From Saccharum officinarum (taxonomy: Eukaryota > Streptophyta > Magnoliopsida > Poales > Poaceae): a stretch of 64,000 nt of DNA. The stretch covers positions 22,497,063 to 22,561,062 of the forward strand of contig CM036179.1 of NCBI GenBank assembly GCA_020631735.1, written 5' to 3'. Shown piece after piece: positions 42,311 through 53,576 of the stretch. Position numbers and translations under genes: made by a program. Position 1 is the first letter of the stretch; each line of letters begins with the position of its first letter. Under the pieces are notes generated by a model, which saw only the letters and a list, made by a program, of their open reading frames with translations, was not told the origin of the DNA and did no database searches.

Positions 42311-44855
42311 GTCTGCCAGTTGCGTGCCGACCCAGGCCGGTGCCGCGCCCGTCGCTGCGTGGTCAACGTGGTGCTCGCCCGTCCTCCTATTCCTTTTCTC
42401 GCGAGCCAGTGCCGCTGCCACTGTATCATGGTCATCTGAGCCCAGTCGCCATGCCGAAGTGACGCTCCTCTGCCTCAGTTGCCTCGCTAGCAGCCAACCG
42501 CGTTCTGCCGAGGCAAGGACGAGCTGTGTCCGGCCAGGGAGTGGAGCCTGCCGCTGAGGCATTTCTTGCCGCGCTGCCTTCCCTGTGCGCTCATTAGGGC
42601 CAGCCGCGCTGACGAGACGTGTCACGCGCTATCACCGTCAACATGGAGGACAGACCCGCACCGCTCCGCGAGTTAAATTAGCGTTGCCCAGGCCATCATT
42701 TTCCGATTCGATGTTTTCGTAGCTAGGCCTAGAAGTGAGCTAGTAGCCCGAGCTTTTTGAGTCACAGCGGAGCTCTATTGCTGACCAAATTCGTGTGCTC
42801 TCAATGTCGGTCGTCTCCGTTGACGAACTCATGCGTTTGGGGGTAAGGTTTATTTCCTCGGCAGTAGTTCAATTCCTGGTACCCCTGAGCTCGTCTCGGC
42901 CTCCTATATCCGGTGCTCACCTCGTTTTGGTCAGGACGCTCTCCAGTGACGGGCTGACGCGACCGTGCCGCCTCGGAGCGTCGCCGTCCTGACTGCGTGC
43001 CCGTGGCCGGGCCACCTCGGCATCCCTCTGCCTCAACCACCGCCATAGCGTGCACCCCGGTGAGCCTCTGGTGCTTCTTCGATGATTCATCTCGTCCGAG
43101 AGGTAGTAGCGTCGGCGGTACAGATGCGCCGCCGTGGTAGTTGGTCCGCCGCCGCGGGTAGCACGGTAGGGACCACCGTTTGGCTTTCAAATCACCGCCT
43201 AGGTTTGCGGCTTGAGTCCACGGTGCTTGTCGGCCTGTTCTTTTGGCCGGCGCGTCGCTCCGGTGGCCGGGGGTTGCTGCGCAGTGTTGGCCGGAGCTGC
43301 GCCGTCGTGCGCAGGGGCACCGGGACCGACTCAGTGAGAGGAAAGGGTTCTTGGGGGTTCTTTGTGCGTAACGCACCTCTTGGGTAATAGTGAGCAGAAG
43401 CGTCGCGTATTAACCGAGTAGTTCGGGGGCTCTTCTGCGAAAGAGCAAGCCCACGCGCGGGCTCCCCGCTGTGGGCCGCTTGCTGGGCTGGCCTGGTGGG
43501 CGCGCGCCCGCGTCCCGCGCTGGGCCTTTGGGCCACCAGGCCAAAGCAGGTTGCCGCCGGTTTTTCTTTTTCTAAAAAAACGGTTTCTAATTTAGTTTGA
43601 GCTAACTTGTAAATTCAATATAAAATCTTGCAGGGATCCAAAAATGGTGAAACCAATTTCGTTAGAGTCCTAAAATCATAATCTATTTAAGGGTGTAATT
43701 GGTTAACGCAGTTTCATAATATTTCTATGTTTGCTCTAATTATTTTGAGACGCTTAAAAATATTAAATGTAAACTTGTAGTAATTTTTGTGGCATTACGG
43801 TGATAGTGTTAGCCTCGAAAATTTTACATTAGCTTTATAATATTATTATCTACTCACTGTAGTTTCGATGGCTCCATAATAATAGATTTGTTAGGGTAGC
43901 CGGTGAACCCTAATTTGAATACATGTGTGTGAGCGGTGAAATGCTAAAGCAACAACTTGGGTTTCATAACTAAAATGATTGTCGGAAAATAGCGCGTTGC
44001 GGGTAGCAAGGATACGTGGCTTAGTACGTTAGTCTCTACGCTAGTCGTTAGCTTGAGAGACGAAATCATATTCTAAATTGCGATTGTCATGTGTATTTAC
44101 GTCTTTCTGCATTGCATCCACGAATGTCATTATAGGAGCGTTGATGGATCGCGAAGTCGTCCGGAGGTAGCGGAAAAGATGGTGCCTTGACGATCGTGTT
44201 ATGAGTCTCACTAGTATGATAGGGACGTGTAGCATGCTATGCTATAGGATTCCGGTAGAAGCCGAGTGATTGTCTGTCACTCGCGAGAGATAGGAATTAT
44301 AATATTGTTACTATTATCATGCCACTATCACATGGAATATAAATGTATATGGATAATTGGAGACCGGGTGGAACGGATTGGATGGACTTGGACCTGGTTG
44401 GGCAACAGAGCGGGGCTCTGGTTGCATTTGTTCCGTCTGTGTCAATTAAGGACCGTTCGTTGCATGGACCCTGGTCAAGTCACAGATTTATTGTCCCGAG
44501 CATATACTTGCTTATGGGAGCAGGAAGACTTGTTTCTCTCTTGTCATAGGTTCTGGCTCTTTCCGGACCGGCTTTTTAGGGTGGTTATATATATTGGGTT
44601 GAGGAGGTCTAAGCACCATACTGAGGTCGGGCCTGCAGTGTTGGGGGCTTAGAGTCCAAGCTTGGACGGGGACCTGGACTTCTTGACAGGAGTGGAACGG
44701 GTTGGTCTTGCTTGTGTCCGGGGTACAAGCGAGACGTGTGTTTTCGGGGCACCCAGCTGGGCATATTGATTCGCGAATCGTCGTTTCTGCGTGACGGTAC
44801 GGCTTGACTACGCTCTGGCATCGTAGTAAGAACTGGCAGTGGAAAGATAAAAAAT
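42311..44855 (+). mobile_element. Gypsy-type LTR copy 2, right part
   Basis: It continues the LTR interrupted at 34154. It shares with 7197-11155 blocks such as GGACCGTTCGTTGCATGGACC, ATACTTGCTTATGGGAG, TGGCTCTTTCCGGACC and ATTCGCGAATCG. Similarity stops near GTAGTAAGAACTGGCAGT at 44825-44855, so about 585 bp of the right end is missing. Confidence 0.7.
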
Positions 44856-44859
44856 AGTT

Positions 44860-45345
44860 TCTGTTTGCTTCTTCAGAACGGTGCGGTCGGAGGAGGGCGA
44901 CGGTGCCGTCGGAGGAAGCTTCTTCAGGACGATCGCTACATCCAAGAACCATGGCGTTGTTGACGACGGCGACCGGCGCGACGGCGCTCGTGCCAGTCCC
45001 GAAGACGACGGGAGCCGCGCCGTCGGCGGCAGCAGCTTCTTGAAGACGACGCTCGGTTCGTCCAAGAACCCCTCCCAGGATGCCGCCACGCGAAGTCGGT
45101 GCTGCGTTCTCCGCACCGCGGAGTGAGGGCAGGGTGTCGTCTTCGGCCGGCGGCCCGAGGGAGCTCATGGTTCCGGTGGGGGTGGACACGCTTCGACGGC
45201 GGTGCTCCTCCCGGAACCGGTGTTGCTGGATAGGATGGGGACCGTGCGGTGCGGGTTTCTGGAGGAAGGTGGTGGAGGAAAGCAGAAGAAGGAGAGGGGC
45301 CGTTGCGGGTTGGCGCTCGCCACTCCGGGTTATATATAAAACCTT
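44860..45345 (-). other. GC-rich gene-like fragment with repeats
   Basis: On the minus strand a TATATATAA motif (about 45330) precedes a pyrimidine-rich leader and an open frame from about 45169 (MSSLGPPAEDDTLPSLRG). In another frame two repeat units read FLDEPSVVFKKLLPPTARLP and FLDVAIVLKKLPPTAPSPS. It looks like the 5' end of a host gene cut off by the LTR to its left. I do not recognise the protein. Confidence 0.33.
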
Positions 45346-45476
45346 ATATTAGATGAATCTGGACGTTTTTTTTATTTCTATTGGTTTTGCTTCTTCGGTC
45401 TCCTTTTTTTTAGCAGAGTTTCTTCATAGTCTGTAGGCCTATCAGACGGCCGCCCATAATATGTATGTACGTGTTC

Positions 45477-45832
45477 AGTGGCGGACCTAGGATTTGATCA
45501 CGACTAGGGCCAAATTTTAATAGTAATATTAAGTTGTAGTAGATAGATTAAAACACGTAGACATCTATCTATTCAAGAATTCAAATACGTACACACATAA
45601 ACACGCGTACAGTCCGTCAATGTATGCATTCTCCCTGGAACGTCCAGCTGTGTGTCTGCCGCTCTCACTGCTAGCGGGTGCACCATGTAGCTAGCGCTTC
45701 CAGACTTTTGTCTACGATCACAGGTCGAACAACTTGTTATCCAGCACAACGTAGCAGGTCATGTGCACGATGAGCCACAACGACTAGAGCGAAGGCCCTA
45801 CTGGCCCTAGGCCTGGGTCCGCCAATGTACGT
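45477..45832. mobile_element. MITE with GGCGGACCTAGG ends
   Basis: The ends AGTGGCGGACCTAGG and CCTGGGTCCGCCAAT are inverted. This is the same terminal motif as at 14172 and 52752 but with a different interior and about 355 bp. Confidence 0.68.
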
Positions 45833-45853
45833 GTTTATATATGACCAAAATAC

Positions 45854-46169
45854 TGTAAGGACTATGGCACCGACTCCATGAAGATGGCGCCATCGTTGTA
45901 TTACGTAATCCAGAGAAGATAGCTTAGAGTTATTTGAGTATTGTATTACAGTCTATGACATGTGGGCCGATCAGTCAGGGACTCTGTCATGCAGGGCCGT
46001 GTGGTCGCCGGTGTCTATAGTAAGCGAACCCTGGGAGGCAGGGGAGACTATTCCCAATTCGATAATACAGACCGAGAACACAGGAACCTTTCCTCGTCTC
46101 GTTACCACCCCGTGCTACCTTGTTCGATCTCCTCACGTCCCAGCGATTGTCGACGGTCCCGGGGGCGTG
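45854..46169 (+). repeat. Putative LTR followed by primer-binding site
   Basis: A segment TGTAAGGACTATGG...GGGGGCGTGACA ends two bases before TGGTATCAAAGGC, which resembles the initiator Met-tRNA primer site TGGTATCAGAGC. Only this LTR and a short leader seem present; no partner LTR was found, so the left end is a guess. Confidence 0.5.
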
Positions 46170-46725
46170 ACAACTGGTATCAAAGGCAGCTCTTCCTTGG
46201 CAGCATGTCACGGCCCGGTCTTGACAAGCTTGAGATCATCAGCATTTGCATTTGAAGTTTAAATTCTATAAACCAAACTGCACTGAAATCTACATTCAGT
46301 CTGTTCACTGTTGATTTGACAGAGAGTCCTCCAAGCTCACCGGACTATCCGCCACTTCATCTGCACGCCCTGACAAAGTTCAGTCCGGTAAACCGGCCCA
46401 TGCAACAGATGTGAGGTGTCATGTGAGAGTTCACCAAGGTCCCACCTGTCATAACAGCTGTCCACTTCGTGGCAATGTCAACCCAGAGCATTCACCAGCT
46501 CACTCTTTCACTCTCACACTCCCACTCTCTCTCTAGTTCATCCCTCTCTCTCTCTACCCTCTCTCACACACTCAAGCAAGCAAGAGGAATGGAAGGAGAA
46601 GGAAAGGATTACCATACTAATCTACCTGTAAGATTATACATTTAAATAACTGCCAGTTGTATTACTAGTTTTCAGAGACATATGTTTTATTCCGAGCATT
46701 ATATGTTTTAGTTTACCCAGTGTTT
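46170..46725 (+). other. Leader-like and CT-rich sequence
   Basis: After the primer site there is about 250 bp of unknown sequence and a CTCT-rich run (46500-46565). No coding seen. Confidence 0.35.
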
Positions 46726-46729
46726 TAAA

Positions 46730-47008
46730 TAGCGGGTAGAGACCATTTCCAAAAGTCTTTCTACAATTTACTCTCTAAATCATTATCTTGGAGAGTCATT
46801 TAACGGTTTCTCTATATGGTGTGCGCACTCTAGAGAGTCATGCTCGTGTTGCATGTTTGAGAGTGAGAAATTCAAAATAGAGAATGTCTATATTTAGAGA
46901 TCTGATTAAAGAGACTGTTAGAGGGTATTTTTTATCAAAATCTTTATTCATATAAATTAGGAAGGATATAAAAAGTCTCTTGGAGTTGCTCTAAATTGGA
47001 CTATATAT
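46730..47008. mobile_element. MITE-like element with GAGCAACTCCAAGAGACT-type end
   Basis: The left GTAGAGACCATTTCCAAAAG and right CTCTTGGAGTTGCTCTAAAT are imperfect inverted repeats; internal CTCTAGAGAG palindromes occur. Boundaries are approximate. Confidence 0.45.
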
Positions 47009-47104
47009 AGTAGGTAAATTGTACATAGAGCAAATAGCTTAATCTTATATAAACAGCAATATCCGGAGATAGCTACAACTATAATTAGAGATTTAAAACC
47101 TTGA

Positions 47105-47780
47105 TTTTACCAAGTTGGTCGGTGATCTGACTTCAAGGTTTCAGCGTTCACCAGTTTTGCATTTGGAAACATGATGTTCCACTGCGCATTTGCTACACCC
47201 TGGTCCAGGCGCTCTCTAATCCTCCCTCTTTGCCAAGTGAAGATATCTCCAACGTATCTGATGTCCACCAACTCACGGTTCACACTCATCCAGTGTATCA
47301 TGGAAAGCTTGCAACTGTCGCTGAGTTCTCACTCGGCCCCCTCCTTTTCATGGTGAAAAAGAATGTTTTTTGAAATCCCCTAGCACTAGCCAAGGGAGGG
47401 TCTCCCCTTTATAGAGACCGAAGAGCTTCCCATGTTCTCTCCTTATGATCCCAGCTAGGCTCACCGTAAATCCCCATCACTCTCCACTCGTTCACATCAT
47501 GAATCACAACATGGATGTAATACTGCGAAATACCGTGACATTGGACTACCACCTTCTTCTTCGAGATCAACAACAACCCTACACTGCAGCCATCACTCTC
47601 ATGAAAGATGAAATAGTCACACTCCAAACGCCTTTTCAAGTTTTCTGCCTTTGCTTTTGCCAGATGTGTCTTATACAGAAACAACACATCCAGTTTCTCA
47701 CGCTTCTAGACTTCTAGGAGTGTGTGAACTGCCCGGGTGCTTGCCAGCCCTTGGCAGTTCCATGCTAAGATCATCATTGT
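47105..47780 (-). pseudogene. LINE ORF2 endonuclease fragment
   Basis: The frame starting near 47775 encodes MMILAWNCQGLASTRAVHT, the start of an L1-type AP endonuclease. Further pieces in shifting frames are LDVLFLYKTHL, DGCSVGLLLISKK, RVMGIYGEPSWDHKERTWE, WLVLGDF and finally ETLKSDHRPTW, the SDHRP motif of the endonuclease end. The enzyme nicks target DNA for LINE insertion. Several stops and shifts make it dead, and RT sequence is missing beyond 47105. Confidence 0.85.
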
Positions 47781-47839
47781 TCCCTGTTGTAGAAAACTGT
47801 AATGAGAGCCCACACGAATTCTATTGATCTCAAGTGTAT

Positions 47840-48595
47840 ATTGTTCCCTGGTCGGTGCATATTTGGGATTTGGTTTGTAAATGCCAGCGCGGGATCGGGT
47901 CTGCATGGGGTGGCCAGTAGGTGCCACAGGTCCAGTGACAGCGCGGTGGAGGTGAAGGCTGGTGGTGGTGGAGTGGTCAGGGGGTACAGCTGGCCGCGAC
48001 TTTCACATCGGAGAAGCACCGTGCGAGTGGGAAGATCCTTGATTGAAAATCCAAATGGATCAAATTCGATGCTCACATTATTATCACGAGTTAGAGTACG
48101 GAATGAAATTAAGTTCTTGACTAGAGATGGAGAAATTAAGACATTGTTTAGATGAAGGGGATGTCGAGCGGTGGGAATTGTTGTGGATGCGCGATGTGTG
48201 ACAGACATCGTGCTACCGTTTCCGACGGTGATTGGAACATAATTCAGAAGGGGTTGGGGAGATTGAAAATTACCAGGACTGGACGACATGTGGGAGGAAG
48301 CACCGGTGTCTAGGTACCACTCAGCCGTTTGTGGTCCAGAGGGAGGGATGTTCGCTATGGTGAGCGCGGCGAGGAGTGCTTGTTGGTTCCAGATGTCGTT
48401 TGTTGGTGGGTTGGGGTTGGAGTAGGCGCCTGGATCTGCAGTGGGAACGCTGGTGTAGTATGCCTGGTGTGGAGGAATGCCCGGGCGAGGGCCGAGCATG
48501 CCGGCGCCTGGAGCCTGGAACGGCATGGACCACGTCTGGACCATACCGGTCCACGGGTTGACACCTAGTGGCCAAGCCATCGGTGTTCGCGACAC
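47840..48595 (-). pseudogene. Copia protease and pre-integrase fragment
   Basis: A long open frame encodes a Pro-rich linker, WYLDTGASSHMSSS (protease active site, about 48290-48325) and the LHLNNVLISPSLVKNLISF pre-integrase motif, ending at SLDLWHLLATP. There the deletion joins it to distal sequence. It would yield only a truncated polyprotein. Confidence 0.87.
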
Positions 48596-48596
48596 G

Positions 48597-49442
48597 CTGT
48601 GGGCTTGCTGTCGGAGCGAGGATGCGCGTTCCCGGTGCCGGACGAGGGAGGTGGAGGCGCTGGCGCTGAACTGGATCCACCATCACCGGTGGTTGGCGTG
48701 GGTGGACGAGAACCGAAAGAGGCGACGAGAGCTTGTTGTGTGGCTGTCTTAGCATGTTCCTTGTCATATTGTTCCTCAAGCAGGAGGTACGTACACGCGC
48801 GAGAGGAACGCGTGCGGTGGTTGGCGCGCGGTGATCGCCGGTATGGCATGCCGGTACTTGGAGCTCAGGCCGCGCAGCATATTGAGCACTTGGCTCGTCT
48901 CACGCACCGGTTGGCCGACGTCGCGAAGCGCATCGGAGAGTTGCTTGAGGCGGCCGATGTACTGCTTGATGTCCATGTCGCCTTGGACAAGGTTCCGGTA
49001 CTCCGCTTCCAAATAGACGACGCGGTGAAGTTCGTTGTCACGAAACTGGGCAGGGATGCCGGTCTAGATCTGGTACGCCGTGGCTTTGGGACTGCGCACG
49101 ATGGCACGCACATCCTTGTCGATGGAGATGTAGATCCAAGATAGGATGCACTGATCCATGATGACCCAGTCGGAGTCATGGCGCTGCACCGCGGTCGGCG
49201 GCGACGAGACATGGGAGGTGGTTGAACGTGCCAAGGATGGCATCCATGAAGCAGCGCCATTCGTCGTAGTTGGACTCGGTGAGGGAGAGGACGATGGGAA
49301 CATGAGATTTGATGTTTACAGTTTGAAGAATGGCGACTGGTGGATTAGGGGTGACAGCGGTGCCGGTGAACGAGACACCATCATCGGAAGAGGTGGAGGA
49401 GGCGTCTTCGTGGAGATCGGCCTCGAGAGGGTTGACGTCCAT
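48597..49442 (-). pseudogene. Copia gag (frameshifted)
   Basis: The gag start at 49442 reads MDVNPLEADLHEDASSTSSD and continues VPIVLSLTESNYDEWRCFM, the usual Copia gag opening (L-x-x-x-N-Y-x-x-W). Later pieces in other frames are EYRNLVQGDMDIKQYIGRLK and LNMLRGLSSKYRHAIPAI (UBN2-type gag). At least one frame change and stops are present. No zinc knuckle is visible. Confidence 0.85.
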
Positions 49443-49597
49443 GATGGAGATGGATCACGGTGGGCAGCAGAGAGAGAAGAAGGGATCGAGGGAGGGAGGG
49501 CGGGCGCCGGAGGCGACACGCGCTGGAGAAACGACCGCAGCGCGGCGGAGCGACGGACGCGCGGTGATCTCACGGGGCAGTTTAGGATGGGACCTGA

Positions 49598-49610
49598 GCT
49601 GCTAATACCA
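49598..49610 (-). other. Primer-binding site of the deleted Copia
   Basis: The minus strand reads TGGTATTAGCAGC directly after the 5' LTR, close to the initiator Met-tRNA primer site. Confidence 0.8.
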
Positions 49611-49989
49611 TGTAGAAAACTGTAATGGGAGCCCACATGAATTATATTGATCTCAAGTATATAAACAGATTACATCCGTGGCTGCTCAATGGGCAACCGT
49701 GATTACAACATGGGCTTGGACTCGGCTTAGACCAAGATACAATTGGATTTTCGCATTTGGATTTTGTTGAATTTGGTCTTGATTGGATGTAGACATCCGT
49801 CTGCTCTTGATCCAATAGCGTTGGATGCTGCTGGAGAAAAGTGACGATAATCCAGTTCCTATGGGATTCAATTCACCCGCCTCCAACGAGTGAACTGCAC
49901 ATTGCTGGAGGCCGAGATCGCAGCAAGCCGAGCTAGTATCATTCCACCTAGAGATCAGCCGATTGGAGAGGCACATGTATCTTTCCGCG

Positions 49990-52575
49990 CAAATTGATTG
50001 ATTTTTCCAAGTGCAGAAATATTGGAAGTTGAGATAAAGAGTTTGTTGGAGAGAGTTGTTTTTAATCTTGCCAAAAAATCAAGATTGATAGTGAGTCTTG
50101 AAAACTCTTGGAGATGTAAGATTGAGAAAGGCTCAGATGAACTGTGGTATAAACTGTTGAAGGCCACACATATGCAGAACAATAGATTCTATGACTCTGA
50201 ACAGATAGGATCTTCCCAATTTTGGAAAGGCCTACATAAGGTGAAGCATATGTTCAAATGGGGTGCTGAATACAGAGTGTTTTCTGGCGATGGGGTTAGC
50301 TTTTGGCATGATTCTTGGCTGGGAGGCATTCCTTTGAAAGCCCACTTTAACTCTCTGTTTGATATTAGTAACAATCAGGCTTGGGTTGACAATGATTTGT
50401 GTCTTTCTTTTAGGAGAAGTCTGAGTGGTGAACTCATTGAGGATTGGGAAAACCTGCAAATTTTGTTAGAATCTGTACAGATTGACCCATCTAAGGAAGA
50501 TGAGGTTAGGTGGGTTATTGATAAATCACAAACTTTTACTACTAAATCCCTTTACATGGCTATGACCAATGGAGGGGTCACTCTCTCGACGGCGGTGCTT
50601 AGTTCTATCCCGATTCACTTTATGGCGGCTATGTCCATCCCAAAAACTGTGATTAAAGCTATTGATCGCCGCCGCCGCGCCTTCTTCTAGACTGGAGATG
50701 ACAAATGCCATGGATCCAAATGCTTGGTTGCTTGGGACACGGTTCGCGCTAGCAAGCTGCAGGGCGGGCTGGGAGTTAAAGATTTGGAACTACAGAACCG
50801 ATGTCTTCTTATGAAGTTCATTGACAAACTCTTCTCCAATGAAGATGCACCTTGGAAGGATTGGATCATGCTTGACGCCCCCCAGTTTGATAGCCATGTC
50901 TCCGGCGCCGACAGCTATCTCTGGAAAATTATCAATGAGGAGCTCTCCACCTATCGTTCACAGCGGCACCTCCACTTCTTTCTGGTATGACCATTGGCTT
51001 CCTGATGGGCCTCTGTTCATCTCTCACGCTGCTCTCTTTTCCCATACCACTAGGCCTAACGTTTCTGTGCAGAGGGTTTTCAGTTCGGGTTTTGATTTGT
51101 GCTTGCGCCCAAGACTCACTAACGCTGCTAGTTCACAGCTAGCCTGTCTTCTTCTTTGCTTACAGCAGATCACCTTGGATGAAGCGTCGGACCAGAGGCT
51201 GATGAAACTGACTGGAAAACGATACACCTCGAGAGATGCTTACCAGGCCCTGGACAGTCAGGATCACCAAGATGTTAATGCTCAACGCATCTGGGGTTCG
51301 TGCGTCCCAAACAAAGTCAAGATCTTCTCCTGGTTGTACTTCAAAGATCGACTAAGCACCCGGACCAACCTCTTTGCCAAGCACATGGTGGATGATGATG
51401 TGTGTGAGCGCTGCACTGGACACATGGAGGACAGGCGCCATGTTTTCTTCTGCTGTCCAACAAGCTCTGGAGTATGGAGCCGGCTGCACCTCTCTTATGT
51501 GACTGACCTATCTGATGTTGATATCTGGAATGCTAGGGTGCCTGCTAACCTGGATGCCAAGCTTTGGCCTTTTGTCTTGCAGACCATTGTCTGGAGGTTG
51601 TGGGAAGCCAGGAATGGGAAAATCTTCAGAGCCGAATCTCCAACTAGTCGCTCTATCATCTCCAAAGTGTGTGGTGACCTTGTGGTCTGGAAGCACCGCC
51701 TTAGAACTCACATGGATGTAACTAGTTTGAATGCATGGCGCTGTTACCTTATATCCTGTAACACTACTGCTTCCTCTGTGTCTGCGGAGTTTTGAATGAA
51801 ATTTGGTGGGGAATCTCTCCCCCCGTTGCTTTCAAACAAAAAAAAAACCAATGGAGGGGTCAAAGATAGTCTGAACACTCTAATCTGGAAATGCAAAGTG
51901 CCTTTAAAAGTAAGAAATTTTCTCTGGCAAATGTTTCACAACAAACTTCAGACTGCTGTTTCCTTAAAACGCAGAGGTTGGCATGGTAGCCCACTCTGTT
52001 GTGTATGCAATAAGCCGGAAACAGTCAATCGCATTTTCTTTGAATGTGTTTTTGCTCTGCTGCCTTAGAGATGTCTTTGGGTGGACTACTTTCCCTATCT
52101 CGGTTCAAAATATTCTATCAAATTGGTTGCCAAGGAGGCTGGGAGTACCTCAACGGGATAGTTGCAGGATTGGCTTGGTCCATTTGGAAAAACAGGAATA
52201 AGATGGCCATTGAAAAGATCTTCCCCCTTAATCCAGACGTGATCTTTTACACTACTGCCAACTTCATGCAGATGTGGGGAGAACTTCTTAGGAAGGACGA
52301 CAAGATCAAGCTTCTGAAGATTCTCAACCGTGTGGATTCCTGGATCAGCAAGAAGGAGAACCATCAAGACAACTTTTCTGATATAGTTTCTCTTTAAGGA
52401 GTGTCGTTTGTAAGGATCTTGGATGTTGGGTGTTTTGTCTTTCTGCGTTTAGGCTCTACGGGTAGGCCTGTTCTTTTGCGTTGTGTGCTGTGAGCGTCAG
52501 TTGGCTCCCCAGCTTGTAAACACTGTTATTTGCTTTCTTAAAATCAGAGTGAATCTCTTTTTTTTAAAAAAAAAA
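49990..52575 (+). mobile_element. L1-like LINE, 5' truncated, split by a second LINE
   Basis: The left part (49998-50580) encodes SWRCKIEKGSDELWYKLLK, GDGVSFWHDSWLGG and LRRS-type ORF2 C-terminal sequence. After the nested insert, reading resumes at 51863 with LIWKCKVPLKVRNFLWQMFH and CCVCNKPETVNRIFFEC, the zinc-binding RT-end domain. The 3' UTR ends in an A tract near 52565. Endonuclease and RT core are absent. Its 3' end is also found at 13672-13993. Confidence 0.88.
50581..51846 (+). mobile_element. Second LINE nested in the first (16-bp TSD)
   Basis: The insert carries ORF2 C-terminal sequence: CLVAWDTVRASKLQGGLGVK and LWKIINEEL, then a frame encoding WGSCVPNKVKIFSWLYFKDR and CERCTGHMEDRRHVFFCCP (zinc-binding RT-end domain). 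It ends in AAACAAAAAAAAAA. The 16-bp repeat ACCAATGGAGGGGTCA flanks it at 50565-50580 and 51847-51862. It is 5' truncated and frameshifted near 50970, yet its distal 324-codon frame (50821-51795) is largely open. Confidence 0.93.
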
Positions 52576-52751
52576 CTCTTGGAGATGCTTTAAGCAGGTA
52601 ACCCTAGCAGCTCGTGTTATGCGTTCAATAGAAGCATTGCCAAGCCTTTGCTCTAAAATTAGGAAATCCTTTTACCATGGGAGATAAGCATATGCGATGC
52701 ATGCATGCAGTATAGCTCCAGCACGAACAAAGTTGTGACGGCGTCACGAGC

Positions 52752-52914
52752 GGCAGTGGCGGATCTAGGCATAAGCTATGGGATCATCTGGGCTATAGCT
52801 TTTGCCAAAATACGTTTAGCCCTCTTCATAAAATTTGAAATTATTGTATTAATTGGTTTAAAATTAACAAGTCTGGCCTTATAGGTTTTGAATCCTAGAT
52901 CGGCCACTGACGGG
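52752..52914. mobile_element. MITE with GGCGGATCTAGG ends (copy B)
   Basis: This is orthologous to 14172-14338 within the duplicated block. The right end has changed to CCTAGATCGGCCACTG. Confidence 0.75.
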
Positions 52915-53352
52915 CGGGGATGATGACAAGTACAGTCAGACCCTGTAGCTCTCGGCCTTTGTTTTGTACGCGTTGCCTTGGCTGCCGGCCTGCTGTTTGA
53001 AAAAAAAAATTGAAAATGTGTTTGCTGCTTTTGTGCCTTGTTTTCCATCGCGAGGTTGTTTTGATAGTATCATTGGGGATATACGATAATATGTTTCGAG
53101 AATAAAATTATAAATTCAAAAAAATCACAAGATGCATGTGTAATAATATACTAATATAACAAAGCACTGTGAGAAGACCAACAATGACATTATAGAATAA
53201 TAAATTATTTTAAATAAGAGTATTTTCATTCAAATTTTTGATTCAGGTACCATCTAATAATATCCAAACAAGCTACTACATGCATCATGAATTTATCTCC
53301 ATCTACAAATTCTAGATAGATAATAAAAAATACAGAATATAATATGAGTATG

Positions 53353-53471
53353 GCTTGTTTGGAACACAGGAATTTTATAAGAATTGCGTAGGAATCTTAC
53401 AGGAATCAGTTCATTTTCACAGGAAAAACACAGAACAGGAAAAAATTCCCGCGTTCCAAACAGAGTCTAAG
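53353..53471. mobile_element. MITE with TTTGGAACRCRGGAATTTT ends
   Basis: GGCTTGTTTGGAACACAGGA and its inverse (TCCCGCGTTCCAAACAGAG) bound about 120 bp that is absent from the first block, so it inserted after the duplication. Confidence 0.6.
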
Positions 53472-53576
53472 GCTGCGTTCGGTTGTTACAGAATAATTCC
53501 AACCTAATGTTACGTTAATTTGTACTATATTTGGTCACTTGAAATGAATAATGGGGAACAAGGGCTAAACGAAGGA
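53472..53576. mobile_element. MITE with GGCTGCGTTCGG-type end
   Basis: It starts GGCTGCGTTCGGTTGTT and ends GGGCTAAACGAAGGAGCC, and like its neighbour is absent from the first block. Inverted similarity is partial. Confidence 0.5.

Larger units (their letters stand above)
47788..49985 (-). mobile_element. Internally deleted Copia element
   Basis: The right LTR (5') begins TGTAGAAAACTGTAATGG at 49611; its outer end is near 49985 but not exact. A primer-binding site TGGTATTAGCAGC abuts it at 49598-49610. Gag and protease are readable. The left LTR is reduced to about 53 bp (47788-47840) fused to the region reading MQTRSRAGIYKPNPKYAP, a segment that normally lies between integrase and RT. So integrase core, RT, RNase H and most of the 3' LTR are deleted. 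Confidence 0.85.

Noticed and set aside
49069..49625. 155-codon plus-strand frame
   Set aside because: It is antisense to the Copia gag read on the minus strand.
47788..49985. An exact TSD for the shrunken Copia
   Set aside because: No 5-bp match between the left flank (CCTGT) and any position near the right end could be found, so its right boundary is only approximate.
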